Assembly: GCA_028641055.1 (NCBI GenBank)
Contig: CM054063.1
Location: forward strand, 176,128,697-176,192,696
Direction: 5' to 3'
Length of the DNA stretch: 64,000 nt
Origin: Alopecurus myosuroides
Lineage: Eukaryota; Streptophyta; Magnoliopsida; Poales; Poaceae
Shown: positions 54,354 to 64,000 of the stretch, piece by piece
Position numbering within the stretch: position 1 is the stretch's first letter
Layout: every line of letters begins with the position of its first letter
Notes under the pieces: generated by a model
The model's input: the letters and a program-made list of their open reading frames with translations, nothing else
Database searches by the model: none
Told to the model about the DNA's origin: nothing
Program-made: the position numbers and the translations under genes

Positions 54354-57123
54354 ATGGCCTCTCCGCAGTCCTCGCTGACCCGCGCTTCCATCAACGATCT
54401 TTTGGGCGACCTAGATCCACAGCTAGGGTCGCCCAAGCACGCCGGCGGCGAGCCGAAAAAGGCCACGGCATCCGCGGCGGGCGGAGGAAACGCTTCCGCC
54501 GCCGCGGACGTCGCGGGCCCAAGCGCCACAACAACTCCGCCGTTTGCTTCAGAACCGGCGAGGGTCAAGATTCACTCCCGTGGTACTGAGCGCTTCTCCA
54601 CCGGAGCTGATGAAGAAGCAGAATTTGTCGGAAATTGGAATCAGAGTAATACTTCACTCGTCCTCCTTCGTCGGATGTCAAGGGATAGATTAATAGTTAA
54701 AGGCAAATGGCGGATCTCGAAGGATGAGCCAGAGCCCAAGCCGAAGGAAGGAGAACGTGTCCTCCTTACCTCTCATATCACGAGAGGTATGGGTTTTCCC
54801 CCTTCCGCCTTTTTCCTAGACGTCCTCAACTTTTATGGTGTTCAACCACATAATATCTCTCCAAATTCCATCCTTCAATTAGCTACTTTCCAAGCTCTTT
54901 TTGAAGGGTATCTTGGAATAACTCCCAATTTAGACTTCTGGCATTATTGTTTTGAGGTAAAACATAACATTACAAACGGTGTTTCGCCCATCTGCGGGAC
55001 CATATCTTTTACCCTCAGAAACTTTAGGGAAGAATGGTATCCAAAGATAAGAATGCCAAAACCTGACCAATCTTGGCTAGGTTCTTTCTTTTATCACCAA
55101 GACATTCCGTTCCCCAGCAGAGAAACCGGAATTCCTCCCTTTGTTAATTCTGCCGCCACTCCTCGTGAGAATTGGACATTGGCAGTAACAGAGGATTTGC
55201 CTGAAAACCTGATGAAAATAAAGCGGCGCATTGCCAAACTTTCTTCTTCTCAACCACCTTTGGTTTGGAAGGATATCGTTTTATGCTGGTTTGGACGTCG
55301 CGTACAACCTTTATCCCTTCGTTCCCGACTTCTTTGCGAGTACACGGGACCGGAAGATAGCATGAGAGGAACAGATAGGTCCTTTAGCAAGAAGGATTTT
55401 ATAGAACGCCTTCATCAGATAGTTGCCGCCGATAGCCAGATTGAGGAAAGTCTAGCCATTTATCATGCGGAAAATCTGGTTCCTAAGGTACTTTCCTTCC
55501 CTTGTTTCTGAGTTTCCTCAGATTATCTTCTCTCTTCATTTTTTAACATACTGTTAATTCTTTCCTAGTTTGACGAACTTGGAGAAAATGATCTTGCTTC
55601 TGATGCTGAAATCAGCAAATTACATGCCGAATTTTACAACAACCAAAAGCGCAAGAGGCAAACTACTATCAAAGAAGAATTTCCTTCTGCAGTTACGGGT
55701 AAAAGGGGGAGAACGAATACGCCAATGGGCGGAAATTTTCGATCACCTGCTGGAAACGAATCCATTCCTACTCCGGATGATATCCGGGTGAAAGAAGAGC
55801 CTTTCGACGACCTCGGATATATTCGTCCGGAAGCTAAGAAATTTTTTGCTCCTGCGCCTCTTGTTCGCCCCTGGCCACAAAATGGATTAGTTATCCGCAA
55901 TAATATCGCATTCTCGCCCCGTCAAGTCATACACGATGGCCTTCACCATGTTGGAATTCTTTTCATGGAATATGCCAGGGAATTCAAGGAGACCTTGGCT
56001 GACTTGCGAGAAATGAGCCAGGTAATACTTCTAGCCCCCAAGCATTAAGTTGAAACCCTAAATTCTTCTTAATGCTTCTTTGTATGCTTGTTCAAACTTA
56101 AGCATCTGGCTTTCATTTCCATGTTTCAGCATTCCGCAGATGCCATAAACTTGGAAGTTTTGAAAAAACTTAGCCTCAAAAGCAGAGAAGTAAAAACACT
56201 TCAATCTGTTATTGAGTCAAAAAGCAACGAACTGGCGTCGTCTCAAAGGCAATTATCAAAAACCACCGGTATTTTACTTCGTGTTTATTGATTTTTGCTG
56301 GAAAATCATTGCTAGATCTTGCCGTAATGTCGGATTATTTTGTCCCTGCTTTTCAGCTGCTTTAACCAAAGCCAAGAAGCACACAGCAAACGCTGCTTAT
56401 TTTTCTCAACTTCGTGAAGAAAACTCCAACCTTCAAAGAGAACTTTCAAAAGTTCGAGAAGAACTGGAAGCCAGTAATCTAGCCCTTGGGATTGCACAAT
56501 CCAAGGCTTCTTTGCAGGCAGCAGAGGATAAATCTATTATCAATGATTTAGAAAGTATGCTATTCCCTCGTATGAAAGAGGGCGATGAAATTGACGCGGT
56601 TCTTGGTAAGTTGACTTCTTTTACCAATACTTTCATGTCATATTTCTTGTATTCTCTAATCTTTGCTTTTGTCAAAAAAGCAGGAAATTTTCCAGGAATT
56701 TCTCGGACTGAAAAGATCCCGGCCTTTGGGAAGATATGGAATTCAATCAGAAATGCAGGAATGCATTTAATTAATAAATTCCTGCCCACAAGTAGTATAC
56801 AATCTTCAGAAGTTTACCGACTTCCGGATGCCATCATGGAGGTAGCAAATTCGAAGGAATCTTTCCTTCGCTCTGCTGCACGGGGTGGTGCGCGAATGGC
56901 ACTTGGCCTCATGCGCTTACACTACCCTGATGCAAAATCCTGGCGTGTAGCATCCGGTATTCCTCAAGAATGTACAGAAGCACAAATAAATGCGATCTTT
57001 AATGAAGTTGAAGGCCACGCCACTCAGATTGCCTCCATGGTGAATATCTCCATTACTTATCCGGAAGAAGAAGTGCCCGCAGCCCCCGAGAATGATAGCA
57101 GTGATGAAGACTCAGAAGTTTAA
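54354..57123 (+). CDS. Antisense additional gene (aORF), intact, five exons, 804 residues
   Basis: Exons 54354-55487, 55569-56021, 56130-56268, 56357-56605 and 56684-57123 all have GT-AG borders and sum to 2415 nt, one uninterrupted frame of 804 codons. The start follows a TATA box by 150 bp. The N-terminal 130 residues are Ala/Gly/Pro-rich. A Transposase_28-like domain follows (HITRGMGFPPSAFFLDVLNF, then NISPNSIL) at about 140-300. Then come an acidic linker, coiled-coil stretches (LKKLSLKSREVKTLQSVIES; LREENSNLQRELSKVREELE) and a C-terminal domain aligned with those of the other aORFs (RGGARMALGLMRLHYPDAKS). No known catalytic motif is visible. It is antisense to gag-pol and ends 0.6 kb from its 3' end. 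Function is unknown; structural or regulatory roles are equally possible. Expression is inferred, not shown. Confidence 0.75.
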
Positions 57124-57717
57124 GGGGGCGCACTTGACCTGGATGATGGATGTGTATAGTAGCTTTTTTACAATGTAATTCATATTGTAATGCTTCTATG
57201 TCATTTGTCGGAACAAGAACTCCGCCTTTTGCAATTTCAAGCTTCTTGCAAAGTTTTTCCGGGTTTGACTGTTCCTTTATCTTCTAAGTAATCTGGCATC
57301 TGTGTTTTAACTGCTCTAGTGTTTAAAAATGGCTCAATTAGCAATATGTATCGTCATGTTGAGTAACTGGGGACGAACCAAACAGTTTTAAAAACTCAGA
57401 AACATGGATTATGCTAGAAGCATTTTTACTGACTAGTTTCAGTAACCCAACACATACACAATCAGATAAAACTTAGAGAAAACAAGGAACTGCTCTGAAA
57501 CTCGGGCACGCAGGCACAATCCGAGTTTCCTTTAACCTTTAACAGGCCGAATCATTCAGCTTTTAAACACCGAGCACGCAGGCACAATTCGGGTCAACAT
57601 TGAGTATTTGTAAGATCATTGGGAAATAGATAAAGCGGAAATATTTTGTACTTATAATGAATATGAATTCCGACAACTTTATTTCATGATCTCAAAGATG
57701 TTTACATAGAAATTGAA
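57124..57717. other. Spacer between convergent aORF and gag-pol (third element)
   Basis: Non-coding, AT-rich. Contains two diverged copies of a CGAG/GGGCACGCAGGCACAATCCG-type segment near 57500 and 57575. Must include both 3' ends. Confidence 0.6.
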
Positions 57718-60700
57718 CTAAGTATAGAAGTGACGTAATTGCTGGATACTCCAAGGCCTCTTTGTCTCTCCTAGTTCATCATCTATTTTTCTCTTTCTTT
57801 TGCGATTCGGCTTCTCGGGATCGTCCTCCGTATCTCGAATGTCAACAAGATAGTATGATCCATTCTTCATGGCTTTACTGATGACAAATGGTCCTTCCCA
57901 TACGGGGGCCAATTTGTGCTTCCTTTGCTGCACCAACCTCAGCACTAAGTCACCTTCTTTAAAAGAACGATGCCTGATTTTCCGACTGTGATAACGTCGT
58001 AAACCTTGCTGGTAGATGGCGGATCTTTGAAGCACAAGTTCTCGTTCCTCTTCTAGGAGATCGACGGCATCTTGTCGTGCTTCCTCGACATCGGAGTCGT
58101 CAAAATTCTGCACTCTCGGGCTATCATGGATCATGTCTGTTGGAATAATAGCTTCCGCACCATAAACCAGGAAAAACGGGGTTTGTTCGGTTGACCTATT
58201 TGGCGTCGTTCGAATACTCCACAACACGGAAGGTAGCTCTTCTACCCACGCTCCAGCTGCTCTATGGAGAGGAGTTTCGAGTCTTGGGCGTATTCCTTGC
58301 AGGATTGAACTGTTCATTCTTTCAACCTGTCCATTAGATTGCGGGTGCGCCACATATGCAAGATCTAAGCGGATTCCCGTTTGTTGGCAGTATTTTGCCA
58401 ACTCTCCAATGGAGAAATTTGTCCCGTTATCAGTTATTATGCTGTGTGGGACGCCATACCTCATTACTAAATCAATAATGAAATTTCTGGCAGTTGCGCC
58501 ATCCAGTTTTTTGATGGGTTTAGCCTCCACCCATTTTGTGTACTTATCTAATGCTACGAGTAGATGCGTGAGTCCACCTCTTGCAGTTTTGAACGGTCCC
58601 ATCATATCTAGCCCCCAGACCGCAAATGGCCATGTGATAGGGATAGTTTTAAGTGCTTGGGCCGGCAAATTGGTCTGCTTGGCGTAATATTGACATCCTT
58701 CGCACGTATTCACTATGCGCTCGGCGTCTGTCTTGGCTGTTAGCCAGAAAAACCCCGCCCGGAATGCTTTTTTGACTATGCTTTTTGATTGAGCATGATG
58801 TCCGCAATCGCCGGCATGGATTTCTTCCAGTATTTCTCTTCCTTCTTCTGGTGAAATACACCGTTGAAATATTCCGGAAGTACTGCGTTTATACAAGTGG
58901 TCATTGATCACCACGTATCCTTTGCACCGACGCTGTATTTGCCTTTGCAGTACTTCGTCTGCTCCTTCCGGGTACTTCTGATTGACTAAGAAGTTTAAGT
59001 ATGGAATTGTCCAATCCGGTTTAACGAGCATGACCTCAATTGTTTCAGATGCCAGAGGGTAATCAACGTCTCCACCCTTTATGGATGGTTCATGCAAATG
59101 TTGTACGAACACTCCTGGTGGTAAAGTTTTTATTCTCTCTGATCCCATGCGGGCTAACGCATCCGCGTTCCAATTTTCCTCCCTTTTTATGTGAAGGACC
59201 TCGAACCCGAAGAAACAGATGGCGAACTCATCCACCGTTCTCCGATATTCGGCCATTATAGGGCTTTTCGCATCCCAAGTTTGGTTTAGCTGATGCTGTA
59301 CCAAGTCTGAGTATCCATAACACAGGATGCGTTTAACCCCTATTTCTTTTGCAATATGCAAGCCATGAAGCAGAGCTTCGTATTCTGCCACATTATTACT
59401 GGCGTTGAAGTGTATTTGTAATACGTATTCCATTATATCTCCCTTAGGAGATTTTAGGACTACGCCAGCCCCAGCTCCTTCCTTCATCTTGGATCCATCA
59501 AAGTGCATGATCCAATACTCGGACTCTGGCATTGGTGTATTTTCCATTGCTTCTGTCCAGTCGGCGACAAAATCTGCCAAAACCTGGGATTTTATTGCCG
59601 TTCTTGGCTGGTACTTAATGTCGAAGGCCGCCAGCTCGATGCCCCATTTGGCTACTCGGCCAGTTGCCTCTGCATTGTTTATAATATCCCCTAGTGGTGC
59701 TTTACATACCACTGTTATGGAATGTCCTTGGAAATAATGACGCAATTTTCTAGATGCAAAAAATACGCCATATGCCAGCTTTTGGTAGTGCGGGTACCTT
59801 TGTTTGGATTCGGAAAAAACTTCGCTTATGTAATATACCGGATGCTGGTCTGGTATGCTTTGCTCTTCCCTTGTCCGTTCTACAACGATTACCGCGCTAA
59901 TAACCCGGTTTGTCGCCGTAAGGTATAATAGCATAGGTTCTTCGTCTTTTGGAGATGCCAAAATAGGAGCTTTCATCAAGGTTTCCTTCAACTGGGTCAG
60001 CGCTGCGTCGGCCTCCTCTGTCCACTCGAACTTGTCGGATTTCTTCAGCAGTTTGTACAGTGGTAAGGCTTTATCCCCCAGCCGACTGATAAATCTGCTA
60101 ACGGCTGCGGCGGAACCCGTCAATCTTTGGACATCTTTTACGCACGTAGGTTTTGAGATATTCAAGATTGCCTTGATCTTTTCCGGGTTAACTTCTATTC
60201 CTCTGTGAGAAACGATGAAACCCAGAAGTTTTCCTGAGGGAACCCCGAATACGCACTTAGATAGATTCAACTTCATCTGGTAAGTGCGTAAGTTTTCGAA
60301 AGTTTCTCGCAAATCCTCAAGGAGTGTATCTTTTTCCTTGGTTACGACGGCAATATCGTCCACATAAACATGGACATTTTTTCCAATCTGACTATGCAAA
60401 CAACGCTGCATGCAACGCTGGTAGATTGCACCTGCGTTCTTCAGGCCAAAAGGCATGGTTACGTAGTAATACGTCCCGTACGGGGTTATAAAAGAAGTCT
60501 TGATTTGATCTTCCTTTTTCATGCGTATTTGGTGGTACCCGGAATATGCATCCAAAAAGCATAAAAGCTCAGAGCCTGCAGTGGCATCTATTATTTGATC
60601 GATTCGCGGCAGTGCGAACCTATCTTTCGGACATAACTTGTTCAATCCTGTGTAATCTATACACATTCTGAGGGCAGTTGTGTCTTTCTTCGGTACTAAT

Positions 60701-63700
60701 ACCGGATTTGCGGACCAGTCAGTATGGATTACCTCCTTGATAAAATCCGCTGCTAAAAGCCGGATAATTTCCTTGCCAATAGCCTTCCGTCTTCTTCCGT
60801 CAAATCGACGGAGACCTTGTTTGACGGGTTTTGATCCGGGAATAACCTTGAGTTGGTGCTCAGCAAGCTCCCTGGGTACGCCTGGCATGTCAGTTGGACA
60901 CCAGGCGAAAATATCCCAGTTCTCACGGAGGAACTTGATGAGCTCGCCTTCCTATTTGTCGGTCATCCCAGTCCCTACTACGACAAATTTTGTCGGATCT
61001 TTGGGATCTAGGATTACCTGTCTTGTATTCTCGGACGCCTTGAAGCTATCTGTTAGCTTCCGAGTTTCTTTTCCTGCCGGCATTTCTTTCGGCGATACCT
61101 CCTTGGCTAACTCCTTCAGTTCTTCCTGAGCTATAACTCTTTGAGCGCAAAGGGCGTTTTGCTTCTCCAACTCGTTTGCCAGCTTGAAATCACCGGCAAT
61201 GGTGATTACTCCTCCTTTGGGTCCTGGCATCTTCAGCTTGTTGTAGATATAGCAAGATCTTGCCATAAACTTGGCGAAAGCCGGACGTCCGAGTATTGCG
61301 TGATACACGCTTTCGAACGGCACTACTTCGAAGGATACTTTTTCCTGCCGGAAGTGATCTTTATCTCCGAAGGTGACATCTAGGGAAATTTCTCCTAGGG
61401 ATCGTGCTTGCCTGCCAGGAACAATGCCATGGAAGCGTATATTGCTGTAGTTGAGCTGGGACTCGGATATCTTCAAGTGTTTCAGTGTATCCAGGTACAT
61501 TATGTTGATGCTGGATCCTCCGTCCATCAGTACTCTTCTTAGCCTAGTGTTTTGAACAATAGGGCTTACAACCAGAGCTTGTGTGCCGGGTTCCGGGATA
61601 TTTCCGGGATGATCTGACTGATCCCAGATTATCGGTGTGTTGGAGTACTTCAAGAATTTTGGGGTTGCAGGAACAACCGCGTTTATTTCTCGAAGTGTCC
61701 TTTTGGCCACCTTTGCTGACGGGGTTGCTAGGAAAGTTAACATTGCTTCTCCATCAACTCTCGGAAATTTGGGTTCGCCTTTTCGCTGCTGTTCCTGGAT
61801 TTTGTCATCAGTGTCCGATTTACTGTCTTCTTTTTCAGCTTCTGGCTTTTGTTTGGCAGGTTTCCTCTTGGAACCCTTCCCTTTATTTCCGGATCCTGCA
61901 TTGCCTTTCATATGCTTGTTTAGCCGGCATTGCGCGTTTGTGTGGGTTGGTTTCCCAAACTGAGAATGGTGGACGCAGGGTTCCGACTTAATTCTCTCCC
62001 ATTCTTCGGGAGTGTAATTGATTGGATCCGGACTGCGGCCTTTCCACTTGTTCACCTTTTCTCCTCCAAAGGCTATGTTGACCTCCTTGGGCTTTGTTGT
62101 TGACTCCGGAGTTCCTTTTTTATCAGAACGAGGTGTTTTCTTGGCCAGTATCAGTGACTCCATATTGCCTCCTCTTGCTCTGATATCGTCTTCGGCTGCA
62201 GCATGCTCATTAGCGGTTGTAAGCATAGATCCGAGATCTTTGTGCTTTTTAGAACCAACCATGAACGGTACAAGTCCGGGTTTTAGGCCATTGACGAAAG
62301 CATGCATTGCTTGTACGTCAGTTACTCCAGAGCAACTATTCTTCATTGCAGTCCATCTGGAGATGAAATCCACGTATGGTTCGTCTTCAAATTGGGTGCA
62401 ACGGTTCAGCTGGTTGATGCTATTTGGGCGTTTGTATGTTCCCCGAAAGTGCTGAGTAAATACCCTCGCCATATCATCCCAACTGTCTACAGTTCTTGAT
62501 GGTAAACCATTAATCCAATCTCTGGCTCCGTCTAGCAACATTAGGGGAAGAAACTTGACAGCTTCCAGGTCTGTCCCGTTGTTGATTTGGACGGCTGTGT
62601 AATAATCTGAAAGCCAGGTATCCGGGTTTGTACTGCCGGTATATTTTTGGTAGGTTGGACCAACTTTGGCGAAGCCAGAATGTAGGGTTATCCTTCGGAT
62701 CCTGTCAGTAAAACACTTAGGACCAAAGTATAGATCATCCTTTTCTGCTCTATCAATATGTGCAGAATATCTCCCGGCTGAATGGACAGAAGGGGATCTG
62801 CTCCTTTCTTTTCCATTGTTGCGCGGACGCGCTTTTCCGGGGTTATCTCTATCTCTTCCGTTGTCACGCCCCCTGGGATTAGGTGGAGTCCTGCTCCTGT
62901 ACCTTTCCTTATCTTTAGGCGGTGTCCGAGATCTTTCACGTCTGTGAGGTGTATCGTATCTTCCAGCTTTTTCAGCTGGGTTTCTCGGAGGTGGCATTAT
63001 TTTGCCGTCGTTCCGGTGTTTGTCTTCCCGATCGTGTGGTTTATATCCATCTTTCGGGAGATGAGGTCCGGTTCTAGACGCTGCGTCCCGGTTGTCGGGG
63101 TTTTTCTTGTCTTTTCTCGGATCCTCTTTTTTATCCGAATCTCCGGGTTCTTCCGGTCCAGGTGTTCTAGCAGCGCAAGTAACAGTTTTGCAGAGGGCGG
63201 AATTATCATGCAGCCTCCCTGATCGCTCTTGTCCTCGCTGTTGCTGCTGTAATGCTTTTCCTAGGAAAGCATACACCCCTTGGAGTTTTTCCCCGTTGGA
63301 GTACAGATCGTTGTTTAGGATGGCGAACGCTGCTTCCGCGTTTTCCGCTGCGGTTTTGTATATTGGTTCGCCCTTGGCATCTTTGCCGTTTAACTGCTTT
63401 TGCCAAGATGGGTTATAAAACCTTTCTTTTGGCGGCAGTTCTTCCGGTTTTGTGATTCCGGGTAACCTAGTAGGTTTTAAGGCAGATCTATGCTTTCTCT
63501 CGTACTCCTCTATTTCTTCCTTCATGACTTTGATGTCATTATGGGTTTGTTGGAGATGTTGCCGAGATCTAAGCAGATGTTGCTGTTGCCGTTGGAAAGC
63601 TTGTCTCCTGGCTTCCAGCATCTCAGGGGGTTCATTGGGTCCCACTGGAGTTTGTAATAGTTCTTGCTCTTCCAGTTCTGTCATTGGTGGAGCGGTGATT

Positions 63701-63987
63701 TCCTTAGATTTCTTTTCCGCGGGCTTTGTGCCACTAATATCTCCAACTTCCAGGTTTTCATCAGCGAGATCAGCTGACTTTTTCTTCCGGAGTTTGTACT
63801 GGAGTTTTTTAGAAGCACGGTGCTTTTTCTTGGAAGAAGGAGGTTTTTTGACAGGTTCATCTTCTGTCATCTCCTTGACATTAGGGAATATCGGAGAAGT
63901 TTCTCCGTCTTCTCTCTCTTCCACTGGCGGAGGGGTTTTAGGGCTTTCCTGGCTGTCGGCACCCGTTGTATCAGCTGGTTTTGCCAT
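57718..63987 (-). pseudogene. Gag-pol polyprotein of the third element, one stop codon
   Basis: ATG at 63987. Gag: a Lys-rich N-terminus, an Arg/Ser-rich segment (RRERSRTPPKDKERYRSRTP, about 62760-63000), a gag core (STNPDTWLSDYYTAVQ, FTQHFRGTYK) and a Cys/His cluster (CVHHSQFGKPTHTNAQC). Protease has VLMDGGSSINIMY. One in-frame TAG (60952-60954) separates it from RT (CIDYTGLNKLCPKDRFAL, VYVDDIAV). Native RNase H has lost its first Asp (LLYLTATN). In the second RNase H the third acidic position, GDSDLV in the other elements, reads GYSDLV. Integrase is complete (HHCC; LDMMGPF, TDNGTN, NGQVERMN) with a WEGPF C-terminal motif. Total 2090 codons to 57718. Apart from the TAG it is one frame, so it looks recently active, but this copy would need stop read-through and a working RNase H in trans. 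Confidence 0.9.
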
Positions 63988-64000
63988 TAGCACTTCATGG

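Larger units (their letters stand above)
53279..64000 (-). mobile_element. Third Tat-lineage Ty3/gypsy element, 5' end outside the window
   Basis: The 3' LTR is 53279-53811, the antisense aORF gene 54354-57123 (+) and gag-pol 63987-57718 (-). It differs strongly from the outer/inner pair and represents another family. It inserted into a LINE. The 5' LTR and primer-binding site must lie beyond 64000, so its target duplication and age cannot be read here. Confidence 0.88.

Noticed and set aside
1..64000. tRNA, rRNA, CRISPR, bacterial operon or prophage signals
   Set aside because: None seen by reading; spliced genes, LTRs and MITEs show a plant nuclear genome. A tRNAscan or Rfam search was not possible here.

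Overview
This window reads as intergenic, transposon-dominated chromosomal DNA of a grass, most likely a pooid cereal or relative (Triticeae/Aveneae type). The evidence is Stowaway MITEs with CTCCCTCC termini, a CACTA element with CACTAGTAG termini, Tat-lineage Ty3/gypsy elements with GGCGCCCACC primer-binding sites, and GC-rich intronless genes. No bacterial, organellar, CRISPR, rRNA or tRNA features were seen. Species cannot be fixed from sequence alone.

Layout. (1) About 321-8945 is a long-TIR Mutator-like element (MULE). It carries a multi-exon plant mobile domain (PMD) gene on + and, convergent to it, a MuDR-type transposase on -. Both are broken. A 1.5-kb non-autonomous CACTA element (7138-8642) sits inside it. 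(2) 9237-10445 is an intact intronless CDK-like protein kinase, about 290 bp from the MULE end. (3) 11.5-12.6 kb holds a decayed low-copy-like gene, and 12.6-15.4 kb is unassigned repeat-like DNA. (4) 15506-39316 is a 23.8-kb nest: one Tat-lineage LTR retrotransposon (TSD GGTTC) whose gag leader is split by a 10.6-kb relative (28014-38628, TSD CGTAC). Both have gag/pol on - and a spliced extra gene (aORF) antisense to it on +. (5) 39.3-51.5 kb is a patchwork of old fragments, MITEs, a minisatellite and one intact RING-H2 gene (46547-47011). (6) 51.7-53.3 kb is a LINE fragment interrupted by a third, different Tat-lineage element (53279 to beyond 64000). The antisense aORF of this third element is an intact predicted five-exon, 804-residue gene, while its gag-pol carries a stop codon and a lost RNase H aspartate.

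How the parts work together. In all three Tat elements the genomic strand (gag-protease-RT-dual RNase H-integrase) runs on -. The aORF runs on + from a TATAAATA box placed 380-393 bp inside the 3' LTR, with canonical GT-AG introns and a Transposase_28-like N-terminal domain. The two transcription units converge. The conserved geometry across two families, and the intact aORF in the third element, are the most interesting signals here. The only two host-type genes that look intact are the kinase and the RING-H2 protein.
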